Below are positions 1 to 8,604 of a DNA stretch of 64,000 nt, piece by piece. The stretch lies in the NCBI RefSeq assembly GCF_947493125.1, contig NZ_CANLQB010000006.1:1-64000 (forward strand), written 5' to 3'. The stretch is from an uncultured Roseobacter sp. GTDB taxonomy: Bacteria; Pseudomonadota; Alphaproteobacteria; Rhodobacterales; Rhodobacteraceae. Positions within the stretch are counted from its first letter, which is position 1, and each line of letters starts with the position of its first letter. The notes below the pieces were generated by a model. The model ran no database searches. It was not told where the DNA came from and saw only the letters and a program-made list of their open reading frames with translations. Made by a program: the position numbers and the translations under genes.

Positions 1-20
1 TTTGGTCGCTTGTTGGCCAT
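1..20 (-). CDS. Start of an unidentified gene leaving the window
   Basis: An ATG on the minus strand at position 20 begins a frame reading MANKRPK before the window ends. A strong Shine-Dalgarno sequence (GGAGG) lies about 8 bases upstream on that strand, which makes a real start likely. Seven residues are too few to assign a family. Lysine/arginine-rich starts of this kind occur in some IS3-type OrfA proteins, but that is only a guess. Confidence 0.45.
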
Positions 21-25
21 GTCTT

Positions 26-54
26 TCCTCCGCTTTCCTAAACATAGCGGAGGA
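26..54. promoter_or_regulatory. Inverted repeat over a ribosome binding site
   Basis: A perfect 9-bp inverted repeat, TCCTCCGCT (26-34) and AGCGGAGGA (46-54), is separated by 11 bases. On the minus strand one arm contains the GGAGG ribosome binding site of the gene starting at 20, so folding of the mRNA could hide it. It has no U-tract and is not a terminator. A protein-binding operator is the alternative. Confidence 0.4.
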
Positions 55-250
55 CCACTCAAGTGGGGGAAGACCAGGTCAGCTTTAGCTTCGAGATGGC
101 AAACGGCCGCTTTCACAAGACGGAATTACAGGCCGAACAAAACTTATGAACGTCAGAGACAGTCGCATTGATCATTGTAGATTGTCTGGAAGAACTGTAA
201 AACTTCAACGTATCCACGTGGTAGTTCATCCAGTAATTTCCGGAAACCAT

Positions 251-1048
251 ATGACAACCTTTGAACTTCTAGTAGGCTTTGCGACTATTGGTTCATTTGC
301 GATAGCGTTCCTTAGTTTTCGAGCTTCCAAAACCCCCAAAGCGGAACCAATTGATGCAGAGGGTCGTACTACGGTAGGTAGTGATGTTCCACCTCAAGAC
401 GTAGGCGAGCTAGATTTTGCGTCAGAAAGTCCAGTTACACCAATACCGGTCGGCGTCACTCTCGGAGACAAAGTGGTCATCGTGCCGGGATTTCAGCAAA
501 GGCTATTCACTCACGCCGGTCGTCCTGATGAGGAGATTTGGTGGGGCAAGGAGTATTCTTGGATCAAGAGAGGACAGGTGATCGGACGATATCATATGAC
601 GATTCCGAACTCGAATGAAGATTACTTCCGCCACTTCATGGGCAAAAAGGAAAAGTCGGTAGATGTTCGATCACCTGTAAGTGGCTTGATCCTCCATTCG
701 CACTTTAATGATTTTATCCATTGGCCTGAACAGGAAAATGCACCCGAGGAATTGCCTATTGCTGCATTTGCAATTTTGGTTCCAGATGATGAACCTAAGC
801 CGGATAGCGCTGAACACATGTTTGGGGATTTGATAAGGTTCATGATGGACAATAAAGGCCCCTTGTTTAGACATTCACCATATTGGTCATTGGAACCAAT
901 GGACGATGAGTTGTTTGAACAACTTATAGAAATGCAAAAAAATGCAACGTGTCTAGTGACCAACGCTATGCCGCGTTACCAAGACTACCTCGAAGAAGCT
1001 CGCACAAAGTACCCATACTTAAGACCTTATCTCAAACACCTTCTTTGA
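251..1048 (+). CDS. Unknown membrane-anchored protein with a possible biotinyl/lipoyl-like patch
   Basis: The frame is open from 146, but the ATG at 251 (MTTFELLV) is preferred because it leads directly into a hydrophobic N-terminal segment (about residues 4-20) that looks like a single membrane anchor. A short acidic linker follows, then a soluble domain of about 200 residues. Residues around 135-150 contain VRSPVSGLIL, reminiscent of the strand-turn of biotinyl/lipoyl-like folds, but there is no lysine in the modification position. Codon use is AT-rich compared with the genes from 1.3 kb onward, so it was probably acquired by transfer. The fold is inferred from a short motif only and no function can be given. 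Confidence 0.6.
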   Translation: MTTFELLVGFATIGSFAIAFLSFRASKTPKAEPIDAEGRTTVGSDVPPQDVGELDFASESPVTPIPVGVTLGDKVVIVPGFQQRLFTHAGRPDEEIWWGKEYSWIKRGQVIGRYHMTIPNSNEDYFRHFMGKKEKSVDVRSPVSGLILHSHFNDFIHWPEQENAPEELPIAAFAILVPDDEPKPDSAEHMFGDLIRFMMDNKGPLFRHSPYWSLEPMDDELFEQLIEMQKNATCLVTNAMPRYQDYLEEARTKYPYLRPYLKHLL

Positions 1049-1311
1049 TTGCCAGGCTCGATATAGCTTTGAAAGCATCGAGATATGACAGATGAAATGA
1101 CGCCCCAGTGTATGGCGAATGCGTGCCCAAATAGACTCTAGCTCAATTCTCAACAAAGCCGACGTTAGCGCTGAGCGCCGCGTTGGTCGCTCCGGCCTCG
1201 TTGCATATATTCGTCACGTCATCCACGAACGGCTGGTTTTGCATTTAGATCAATGTCGTGACGGAAAAATCAATAGGCCCGCGGTCTCACGGCAGCGCCT
1301 TCAGCCCTCCC

Positions 1312-2601
1312 TCAGCGATCACTGCCCTCAACCCGCAACAGATCCGGCAGCCGCTCCAGCGGATAATTCGGATGCAACTGCCAGAACCCGTCCTCGCCCA
1401 GCTCCAGCGGGCGCAGCGTGCCGCCCGGGAACGCGCGCGTCCTCAGCGCCAGCACGATGTCCGACAGCACCGCCGGGTTGTCCCGGAAATAGGAATGCCC
1501 CCGCCCGCGCACCTGCTCCACGCGAATGAAATGCACAAGCTCCGACTTGCGGAGCTGCTCGATCTCCTCCACCAGCACCTCGTCGGGCGTGATCGAGCCC
1601 AGCCGCGGCACATTGGTCAGGATCGAGGAAAGCCGCAACGCGCCGTCGCTGGGGTTCACATAGACATTGATCTGCTCGAAGGCCTCCGACACCCGCTCGG
1701 TCTGCAGCCGCTGCTCCACCACGCCGATGTCCAGATCCGCCGCCGCCAGAATGAGCGTGCCGCCCTTCATTGCCGTCTTCGGATGCACCCCGCGCCCGCG
1801 ATGATAGATCACCAGCTCGCGCAGCGCGGTCGACATCACATCCGTGCCGCGCGAATGCGCCACGATGTCGATGTCCTCCAGCTCCGGGATCTCGGCCAGC
1901 AGCCGCAGGAACTCCTTGGCGTGATAGACGCTGAAATCCCCCGCCTCCCGGTCGCGGAAATAGCTCAGCAGCCCGGAATTGCCCGCAGGCCAGGTGAAGG
2001 CGATGGGAATGCTGCTGCGCCCCTCGTAATGCCAGAGGTTGGCCAGAGTCGCCATGGCGCGGTCGAAATCATTGCGCACCCCATGGGTGAAGATCAGCAC
2101 CCGGCGGTTGCCGGTGCGCGCGATCTCGGCGCGGATGGCGTCCTGAAACGCGCGCCCGCCCGCCTCGTATGCACTCAAAGCACCCGGCTCGAAGATCAGC
2201 GCGCCCGCCTCGCGCCGCGTGCGCAGCGGCACGTCGGTGAAGCGCACCAGCTCGCCCGCCTCCTGCACCGCCAGCTCCGAGATCCGCCGCCCGCCGTCAA
2301 TCGAGGTGCGCGCCACCAGATCGTCCCAATCCTGCGCCCCGAACTGCACACGCACCGCGCCCAGCGCCATGGAATTCGACCGTTCCGTGCCATAGACCAG
2401 CTTGCCCGCGGTCTCCTCCGGCGCCCGGTCGGTCACATAGAACATCAGCGGCGAGACGTTGCGCAGCACCTCCGGCACCTGATCGACCGGATAGTTGCGC
2501 CCCTCCAGATACAGATTGGGCGGCGGTGCCAGCATCACCTCCCGCACCGCGCAGCCCGCCAGCAGCAGGACCAGCCCCGCCAACACCATGATGATCCGCA
2601 C
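1312..2601 (-). CDS. Lipoprotein alpha/beta hydrolase (DUF900 type)
   Basis: The 429-residue product starts with a lipoprotein signal: a positive n-region, a hydrophobic stretch and LLLAGC, so Cys17 should be lipidated after cleavage. A typical DUF900 layout follows: FYVTDRAPEE near residue 55, a strand VLIFTHGVRN before the nucleophile region, and IVAHSRGTDV with the G/A-H-S-R-G nucleophile elbow (about residue 250). It is probably an esterase or lipase-like enzyme attached to the membrane; the substrate is unknown. The start is GTG at 2601. ATG at 2589 is possible but would remove the only positive charge of the signal. A decayed copy of the first part of this gene lies at 10706-10834. Confidence 0.85.
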   Translation of the reverse strand: MRIIMVLAGLVLLLAGCAVREVMLAPPPNLYLEGRNYPVDQVPEVLRNVSPLMFYVTDRAPEETAGKLVYGTERSNSMALGAVRVQFGAQDWDDLVARTSIDGGRRISELAVQEAGELVRFTDVPLRTRREAGALIFEPGALSAYEAGGRAFQDAIRAEIARTGNRRVLIFTHGVRNDFDRAMATLANLWHYEGRSSIPIAFTWPAGNSGLLSYFRDREAGDFSVYHAKEFLRLLAEIPELEDIDIVAHSRGTDVMSTALRELVIYHRGRGVHPKTAMKGGTLILAAADLDIGVVEQRLQTERVSEAFEQINVYVNPSDGALRLSSILTNVPRLGSITPDEVLVEEIEQLRKSELVHFIRVEQVRGRGHSYFRDNPAVLSDIVLALRTRAFPGGTLRPLELGEDGFWQLHPNYPLERLPDLLRVEGSDR

Positions 2602-2703
2602 CCTGCCCGCCCCGCTGCTGCTTCCTGTCCCTCCAGCGCTAACACGGGCCGGTGAAAAGTCAAATCACAGCCTGCGCCCAAAGGCCGATCGCCGCCGCCG
2701 CGC

Positions 2704-3618
2704 TCAGGGGTCGGCGCGCGCGGCCTGCAACGCCGGCATCGCCCGCAAACGCTCCGCCGCAAAGTCGATGAAGCTGCGCACCTTCGCCGCCGCGCGCCGC
2801 CCCTCCACATGCACCAGATGGACAGGCAGCGGCGCTGGCGCATGGGCATCCAGCACGGTCCGCAGCGTCCCGGCCTCAAGGTCCGGCCCGATCTGATAGG
2901 ACAGTACCTGGCAGAGCCCCCAGCCCTGCCGCGCCACCTCGATCCCCGCGGCCACGCTGCCCAGCACCAGCCGGGGCCGGATGCGCACCGCGCGGGTCCC
3001 CTCACGCCCGAACCGCCAATCCCGATCCGGCGTGTTGGGCGAGGCTGAAACGAGTTGATGCTCCCGCAGGTCCTCCAGGCGTGTCGGGGCGCCATGCCGC
3101 GCCAGATAGGCGGGCGCCCCGCAGATCACCCGGCGGACCGACCCCACCCGCACCGCCGACAGCCCCGAGGACGGCAAGGCGCCGATGCGCACCGCAATAT
3201 CGAACCCCTCCTCGACCATGTTCACAATCCGGTCGACGACCACCACCTCCACCGTCACATCCGGATAGGTGTCGAGATAGGCGGTCAGGATCGGCGTGAC
3301 ATAGATCCGTCCGAACTCATGCGAGCAGGTGATCCGCAGCCTGCCCACCGGGTTGGCAGCCGCCCCCGCGGCCGCATCATTGGCCGCCCGGAAATGGGAG
3401 AGGATGCTGCGCGCGTCGTCCAGATAGGCCGCGCCCACTTCGGTGAGGCGCACCGTGCGGGTGGTCCGGGTGAAGAGACGCGCGCCGAGCCGCTCTTCCA
3501 GGCCGCTGATCCCGCGCGTCACCGAGGGCGCGCTCAGACCGACGCTGCGCGCGCCCCCGGCAAAGCTCTCCGCTTCGGCCACCGCCACGAAGACCTCCAG
3601 CGATTGAATGCGATCCAT
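2704..3618 (-). CDS. LysR-family transcriptional regulator
   Basis: A LysR protein of 304 residues. The N-terminal winged helix-turn-helix is at residues 4-62 (LEVFVAVAEAESFAGGARSV and following), then an effector-binding domain of the substrate-binding type. The start at 3618 (MDRIQSLEVF) is preferred over the upstream in-frame codon because LysR proteins begin just before this helix. The gene is divergent from the GST operon at 4097, across a 478-bp gap that contains a symmetric T-N11-A site. It therefore probably controls that operon and itself. The effector is unknown. Confidence 0.9.
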   Translation of the reverse strand: MDRIQSLEVFVAVAEAESFAGGARSVGLSAPSVTRGISGLEERLGARLFTRTTRTVRLTEVGAAYLDDARSILSHFRAANDAAAGAAANPVGRLRITCSHEFGRIYVTPILTAYLDTYPDVTVEVVVVDRIVNMVEEGFDIAVRIGALPSSGLSAVRVGSVRRVICGAPAYLARHGAPTRLEDLREHQLVSASPNTPDRDWRFGREGTRAVRIRPRLVLGSVAAGIEVARQGWGLCQVLSYQIGPDLEAGTLRTVLDAHAPAPLPVHLVHVEGRRAAAKVRSFIDFAAERLRAMPALQAARADP

Positions 3619-4096
3619 GAGCCCACCTCCGATTGCCACCAAAACGCAGAATAATCGCCTTTGAAAGCGGCGTGGTGTTCAGATCCACGCAGCGATGTCG
3701 CCGGAAAGACCCCGCACCCCCCAACCCGGGGGCAGGGCCGGACCACCCACGACCATGGGCGCCGATCCCACACCGCCCGGGGGTCGGGTCCGCCCGCCAG
3801 CTTATCATAATTATTCCGTATTTCAAAATAATGACTTTCCACTTTCCACTATTACCCCTTTCGACAAAACGCAATAGATCTGTCGCATCCCCAGGCGCCC
3901 CGCCCCGCCGACCACTTCAACAGGACCCAGACCATGCACAGCGCCCCACCTCGGACCCAAAGGTCACCAGACGATGTCAAGCACAGCCCGCTCCGCCTCG
4001 GCCCCCAAAGCACCCACCTCACGGCAGCCCGCCGCAGCCCGACGCCCTCCCCGGCCCGGCGCCTGACCCTTTGCCACTGAACCCAGGACACGCCCA
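3619..4096. promoter_or_regulatory. Divergent intergenic region with a LysR-type site
   Basis: This 478-bp gap separates the divergent LysR and GST genes. Most of it is GC-rich without convincing coding sequence. An AT-rich patch at 3800-3865 contains ATTATT (3810-3815) and AATAAT (3827-3832) separated by exactly 11 bases, which is the T-N11-A form expected of a LysR operator. A short direct repeat of CTTTCCA follows at about 3835-3847. The region from 3870 to 4096 is long for a leader and shows nothing recognisable. Confidence 0.5.
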
Positions 4097-4723
4097 ATGA
4101 CCCCTCCGATCAAACTCTACCGCACCCCGAAATCCGGCCACTGCCACCGGGCCGAACTGATGCTGTCCCTCCTCGGCCTGCCTTACGAGACCGTCGACCT
4201 CGACATGGCAGGGGGCGCGCACAAGGCGCCCGACTTCCTCCGGATCAGCCCGTTCGGCCTCGTCCCCGCCATCGACGATGACGGTCACACGCTGGCCGAC
4301 AGCACCGCGATCCTCGTCTATCTGGTGCAGACCTATGCGCCCGGCAGCCACTGGATGCCCGCCGCCCCGACAGACGCCGCCGAGGTGCAGCGCTGGCTGA
4401 CGGTGGCCGCCGACAACATCTATTCCGGTCCCTGCGCCGCGCGGCTGGTCACGCTCTTCGGTGCGCCGCTGGATCACGCCGGCGCCATCGCCAGGGCCCA
4501 CGCCCTCTTTGCGGTGATGGAGGCACATCTCGACGGGCGCGACTGGCTCGCCACGCAGAGCATCACCATCGCGGATGTGGCAGGCTACAGCTACATCGCC
4601 CATGCCCCCGAAGGCGGCGTCGACCTGACCCGCTATCCCAACCTGCGCGCCTGGCTGCAGCGGATCGAAGCACAGCCGGGCTTTGTCGCCATGGCCCCGT
4701 CCCCCATTCCTGCGCTGGCCTGA
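4097..4723 (+). CDS. Glutathione S-transferase family protein
   Basis: The 208-residue product matches a cytosolic GST. A thioredoxin-like N-terminal domain (residues 5-80) contains SGHCHRAELML at the active-site helix, VPAIDDDG as the cis-proline loop and ADSTAILVYL as the glutathione-contacting segment. An all-helical C-terminal domain ends with the SITIADVAGYSYI N-capping region. It probably conjugates or transfers glutathione to an electrophile, or acts as a peroxidase. It is first in an apparent three-gene operon with the flavin-reductase fusion and the MOSC protein, opposite a LysR regulator, which suggests a detoxification unit. Confidence 0.9.
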   Translation: MTPPIKLYRTPKSGHCHRAELMLSLLGLPYETVDLDMAGGAHKAPDFLRISPFGLVPAIDDDGHTLADSTAILVYLVQTYAPGSHWMPAAPTDAAEVQRWLTVAADNIYSGPCAARLVTLFGAPLDHAGAIARAHALFAVMEAHLDGRDWLATQSITIADVAGYSYIAHAPEGGVDLTRYPNLRAWLQRIEAQPGFVAMAPSPIPALA

Positions 4724-4782
4724 GCCGCCCCGCGGGCCGGGCGGTCTCCTCCCCCGGCCCGCCCTTTCGAGAGGACCGACAG

Positions 4783-6438
4783 ATGTCAAAGATGGACCCG
4801 ACCATGCCCTTTCACGACGGTGAACTGCAAGCGCAGGCGCGCGCGGGTGTCGGCGATGTGGCGCAATGGGCCGGCGGGTTCATCCGCGACCACCTGCCCG
4901 AGCAGCACCGCAGCTTTCACAGCGCCCTGCCCTTCCTCGTGATCTCCGGCGGCGATGCGGATGGCCGCACCTGGGTCACCCTGCTCGACGGGCCCGACGG
5001 CTTCATCACCGCACCCGACCCGCGCCAGATCACCCTGAACACGACACTGGATCCGGCGGATCCTCTGGCCGCCGCCCTCACCGCCGGTACCGACATCGGC
5101 GCGCTGGGGATCGACCTCGCCACCCGGCGCCGCAACCGCTTCAGCGGCCACATGGCCCGCACTGCCACAGGCCTCGCCATCGCCATCCGCCAGAGCTTCG
5201 GCAACTGCCCGCAATACATCCACGCGCGCGCCTGGGCCCGTGTGCCGCGCGGCACCCCCCGCCCCGCGACACACGGCACCGCGCTGTCCCCCGCGCAGAT
5301 CGCCCGCATCCGTGCGGCGGACACAATGTTCATCGGCTCCGGCCATCCGGGCGACGCGCAGGCCGCCTCCACCGGATACGATGCCTCCCACCGCGGCGGC
5401 GCGCCCGGCTTCGTGCATGTAGCCAGCCCGACCCGCCTGCAGATCCCCGACTATGCGGGCAACAACTTCTTCAACACCATCGGCAACATCCTCTGCAATC
5501 CCCGCATCGGCCTCGTTTTCGTGGATTTCGACACCGGCGGCCTGCTACACCTCTCGGGCCGCGCCCGCATCGACTGGGACCCGCGCAACGCCAAGGACCC
5601 GGACGCCTGGCGCGCCATCGACGTGGAGATCGACGCGGTGATCGACCGCCCCGGTGCCGTCGGCCTGCGGTGGGCGCGGCAGGATCACCTCACCCGCCGC
5701 CTGCGGCTGGCCGGACGCAGGATTGAGACCGACGAGATCACCTCCTTCGTCTTCGAACCGCTGGACGGCCGCCCCCTCGCCCCCTTCAAGGCCGGCCAAC
5801 ACCTGCCCGTCGAGGTGCAGATCCCCAGTCAGAGCACCCCCGCCAAGCGCAGCTATTCGCTCTCCGGCGCACCGGGCGACACCGGCCAGTACCGCCTCAG
5901 CGTCAAACGCGAGGCAAAGGGCCAGGTCTCCCGCCTCCTGCACGACCGGCTGCAATTGGGCGACGTGATCGACGCGCACCCCCCGGCGGGCGACTTCGTG
6001 ATCCCCTGCAGCCACTGCCCCCTGGTGCTCGTCAGCGCGGGGGTCGGCCTCACACCCATGGTCTCCATGCTGCACGCCACCGCCGGGCAGGACCGCCCGG
6101 TCTGGTTCGTGCACGGCGCCCGCAATGGACGCGCCCATGCGCTGCGGGCGGAGGTCGACCACCTCTTGGCGCGCCATGACACGCTGCAGCGCTACAGGGT
6201 CTACAGCCGCCCGGACGCCTCCGATATCCTCGGGACGGACTACGACGCCCCGGGCCGCCTGACCGCCGATCACCTGCGCGCCCTCGAGGCCGGACCTGAG
6301 GCGCACTACATGCTCTGCGGCCCCGCAGGCTTCCTCGCCGACATCCGCAGCGGGCTCGAGGCCGCGGGCGTTCCCGCCGCGCAGATCCACTTCGAAACCT
6401 TCGGCCCCCACGGCCCATCCGGCGCGCGGCACGGCTGA
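4783..6438 (+). CDS. PNPOx-like domain fused to an FAD/NAD(P)H oxidoreductase
   Basis: A 551-residue fusion. Residues about 35-280 form a pyridoxamine-phosphate-oxidase-like flavin-binding domain (NNFFNTIGNILCNPRIGLVF is its characteristic stretch). Residues about 310-420 form a ferredoxin-reductase-type FAD domain with KRSYSLSG as the R-x-Y-S flavin motif. Residues about 425-545 bind the pyridine nucleotide, with VSAGVGLTPMVSML and MLCGPAGFL. Related fusions often end in a [2Fe-2S] ferredoxin domain. This one stops at ETFGPHGPSGARHG and has no cysteine cluster there. The likely role is electron transfer from NAD(P)H to an unknown acceptor. It sits between a GST and a MOSC gene on the same strand. 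Confidence 0.85.
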   Translation: MSKMDPTMPFHDGELQAQARAGVGDVAQWAGGFIRDHLPEQHRSFHSALPFLVISGGDADGRTWVTLLDGPDGFITAPDPRQITLNTTLDPADPLAAALTAGTDIGALGIDLATRRRNRFSGHMARTATGLAIAIRQSFGNCPQYIHARAWARVPRGTPRPATHGTALSPAQIARIRAADTMFIGSGHPGDAQAASTGYDASHRGGAPGFVHVASPTRLQIPDYAGNNFFNTIGNILCNPRIGLVFVDFDTGGLLHLSGRARIDWDPRNAKDPDAWRAIDVEIDAVIDRPGAVGLRWARQDHLTRRLRLAGRRIETDEITSFVFEPLDGRPLAPFKAGQHLPVEVQIPSQSTPAKRSYSLSGAPGDTGQYRLSVKREAKGQVSRLLHDRLQLGDVIDAHPPAGDFVIPCSHCPLVLVSAGVGLTPMVSMLHATAGQDRPVWFVHGARNGRAHALRAEVDHLLARHDTLQRYRVYSRPDASDILGTDYDAPGRLTADHLRALEAGPEAHYMLCGPAGFLADIRSGLEAAGVPAAQIHFETFGPHGPSGARHG

Positions 6439-6495
6439 CAGAACCCGCGCCCGCAGGCTATAGGAAGATCCACCGAGCAGACAGGAGCCCCCGCC

Positions 6496-7275
6496 ATGCC
6501 CGCATGCACCCTCACCCGCCTCAGCCGCTATCCGGTCAAGGGCCTCAGCGCCGAGGCGCTGCAAACCGTGACGCTCCACCCCGGCGACGGTCTTCCGGGC
6601 GACCGGCTCTACGGCTTTGCCCGCTATAACGCCGGCTTCGACCCCACCGCCCCCCGGCCCCTGCCCAAGGACCGCTTCGTCGTCCTGCTGACCCAGGCAG
6701 CGCTGGCCGGGCTGCAGACCCGCTTCGATCCGCAGACCCTGACGCTCACATGGGTCACCGGCGGCCACCGCGCGACCTTCGACATGGCCACAGCCGAGGG
6801 CCGGGCCGAGGCCGCCGCGACGCTGCACCGCCTGCTCGATCTTGCCGACCCGGAGCCCCCCGTTTTCGTCTCCGCCGCACCGCACCGCTTCACGGATGTC
6901 TCCGTGGTCTCACCGCAGATGATGAATGCCGTTTCCGTGCTCAACCTCGCCTCGGTCCGCGCGCTAGAGGAGCGCTGGGAGACGCCGGTGCACCCCGCCC
7001 GGTTCCGCGCCAACATCGAGATCGACGGGCTGCCTGCCTTCGCCGAACTCGACAGCATCGGCGCCACGCTGCGCTTCGGCGATGCCGAGCTGCGCCTGCT
7101 GTCCCGCACCAAACGCTGCGCCGCCACCGAGGTGAACCCAGAGACGGCGGAGCGGGACCTCAAGCTGCCCTATCAGCTGCGCCGGGATCTCGGCCATATG
7201 GATATGGGCGTCTACGCGGAGGTCGTGACCGGCGGCACACTCGCCGTCGGCCAAACCGGGCAACTGACCGCGTAA
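6496..7275 (+). CDS. MOSC-domain protein (YcbX-like)
   Basis: The 259-residue product has an N-terminal beta-barrel segment typical of MOSC proteins (LSRYPVKGLSAEAL, PGDRLYGFAR) and a C-terminal MOSC domain. The conserved cysteine lies in RTKRCAATEVNPETAERD (about residue 208). MOSC proteins bind a sulfur carrier or molybdenum cofactor, and YcbX-type members reduce N-hydroxylated compounds with a flavin reductase partner. The preceding gene encodes a flavin-dependent reductase, so the pair may work together. That coupling is inference from gene order. Confidence 0.85.
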   Translation: MPACTLTRLSRYPVKGLSAEALQTVTLHPGDGLPGDRLYGFARYNAGFDPTAPRPLPKDRFVVLLTQAALAGLQTRFDPQTLTLTWVTGGHRATFDMATAEGRAEAAATLHRLLDLADPEPPVFVSAAPHRFTDVSVVSPQMMNAVSVLNLASVRALEERWETPVHPARFRANIEIDGLPAFAELDSIGATLRFGDAELRLLSRTKRCAATEVNPETAERDLKLPYQLRRDLGHMDMGVYAEVVTGGTLAVGQTGQLTA

Positions 7276-7356
7276 CAGCGCGACCGTCACGGCAGGCAAA
7301 TCCGGCCCCCCCTCACGGCGCGTACCATCCGGCGCGCCCCTCCAAACGCACCCGCC

Positions 7357-7773
7357 TCAGTCCGGCAGCACCTGCGCCAGATCGGGCGCCCCCTCGAACC
7401 GCGGGGCCGTGTCCGGCGCCGTCGCCCAGGCCGGGGCCTCCGCCGTGAATTCCTCGAACCCGATGCGGATGCCCGGATCATCGTCGAGACACTGCGCATT
7501 GATCGGAAACGAGGTCTCCGACGACAGCGGCTCGCCAAGAGACGTCCCGCACCTGCCGCAGAACGAACGCGCGAAGGTATAGGGCGGCACCGGCGCCACC
7601 GTGTCGATCTCCTCCGCACCGCTCAGCAGCCTGAACTGCGCCTGCGTCACGAACACGATATCGGAGGTCCCCAGCTTCCGGCATCGGGTGCAATGACAGC
7701 GCCCCATGAGCGCGGGCGCGCCTTCGATCACAAAGCGGACCGCACCGCAGAGGCAGCTTCCCCTGATCTCCAT
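7357..7773 (-). CDS. GFA-family (glutathione-dependent formaldehyde-activating-like) protein
   Basis: A 138-residue zinc-binding protein of the GFA/CENP-V fold. The start at 7773 (MEIRGSCLCG) fits the family, where the first CxC lies close to the N-terminus. Zinc ligands are visible as CLCGAVRF, GRCHCTRCRK and FCGRCGTSL. Members are often called formaldehyde-activating, but most have unknown substrates. It is divergent from the WYL regulator at 7882, with a symmetric operator candidate between them, so it may be that regulator's target. Confidence 0.85.
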   Translation of the reverse strand: MEIRGSCLCGAVRFVIEGAPALMGRCHCTRCRKLGTSDIVFVTQAQFRLLSGAEEIDTVAPVPPYTFARSFCGRCGTSLGEPLSSETSFPINAQCLDDDPGIRIGFEEFTAEAPAWATAPDTAPRFEGAPDLAQVLPD

Positions 7774-7821
7774 GATGATCTCCTTGCCTGGCCTGTGTTG
7801 CACCGTCTTACCGCTCTACTG

Positions 7822-7850
7822 CTGACAGCGTGTTGTCAGCATGGTGTCAG
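7822..7850. promoter_or_regulatory. Operator candidate with repeated TGTCAG
   Basis: CTGACA (7822-7827) and TGTCAG (7834-7839) form an inverted pair. A second direct TGTCAG (7845-7850) follows exactly 11 bases after the first. The cluster lies in the 108-bp gap between the divergent GFA and WYL-regulator genes and is a natural binding site for the regulator. The assignment to that protein is inferred. Confidence 0.45.
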
Positions 7851-7881
7851 TACGACTACCCTTGCACCAGCGGAGGGCATC

Positions 7882-8604
7882 ATGCGACGGGGCGACCGGC
7901 TGTTCGAGATCATCGAAATCCTGCGGCGCGCCCGCGGGCCCCTCTCCGCCGAGCTGATCGGCGCCGAACTGGCGGTCACCAAGCGCACCGTCTACCGCGA
8001 CATGGCGGCCCTGATGGCGCAGGGCGTCCCGATCCAGGGCGAGGCGGGCGTCGGCTACGTGCTCGAGGCCGGGTTCCACATGCCGCCGCTGATGCTGACG
8101 TCGGATGAAATCGAAGCCGCCGTGCTCGGCGCGCAGTGGGTCGAGACCCGGGGAGAGCCGGAGCTGGCCCGCGCCGCGCGGGCGCTGATCGCCAAGATCG
8201 AGGCGGTCGCCCCCAGCAGGTTCCAGACGTCCTTCGTCGATCCCGCGGTCAGCGTCGCGCCCGTCGACCCGCAAGAAGAGGCGCTGGACGCCGCCGCGAT
8301 CCGACGCGCCATCCGACGCCGCCACAAGATCCGGCTGACCTATCGCGACAGCCACGGTGCGGCGACCGAGCGGGTGATCTGGCCGATCCTGCTCGGCTAC
8401 CGCGACGCGGGGCGGATCGTGGCCGCCTGGTGCGAGTTGCGGCAGGCGTTTCGCTACTTTCGCACCGAGCGCATCGGCCGCGCCGAGGTGCTCGACGACA
8501 GGATCCCCCGCCGCATGGACCTGCTGAAGGCCGACTGGCGCGCCGCCATGGCGGCCGAGCGGCACCGTCTGCAGGCCCGCCCGCCGCAAAGCTCACCGCG
8601 GTGA
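7882..8604 (+). CDS. YafY-type HTH/WYL-domain transcriptional regulator
   Basis: The ATG at 7882 gives MRRGDRLFEIIEIL, the canonical beginning of YafY-like regulators. The frame is open further upstream, but that part is not family-like and overlaps the operator region. An HTH_11 domain covers residues 1-60 (AELIGAELAVTKRTVYRDMAAL, cut here for length) and a WYL domain covers about residues 130-225 (KIRLTYRDSHGAATERVIWP, GYRDAGRIVAAWCELR, FRYFRTERI). WYL domains sense small ligands or nucleic acids. The 3' end overlaps the convergent methyltransferase gene by 12 bases. Confidence 0.9.
   Translation: MRRGDRLFEIIEILRRARGPLSAELIGAELAVTKRTVYRDMAALMAQGVPIQGEAGVGYVLEAGFHMPPLMLTSDEIEAAVLGAQWVETRGEPELARAARALIAKIEAVAPSRFQTSFVDPAVSVAPVDPQEEALDAAAIRRAIRRRHKIRLTYRDSHGAATERVIWPILLGYRDAGRIVAAWCELRQAFRYFRTERIGRAEVLDDRIPRRMDLLKADWRAAMAAERHRLQARPPQSSPR

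Noticed and set aside
5545-6885. A 446-codon frame on the minus strand
   Set aside because: It is the shadow of the flavin-reductase fusion and the MOSC gene: glycine/alanine-rich with no motif.
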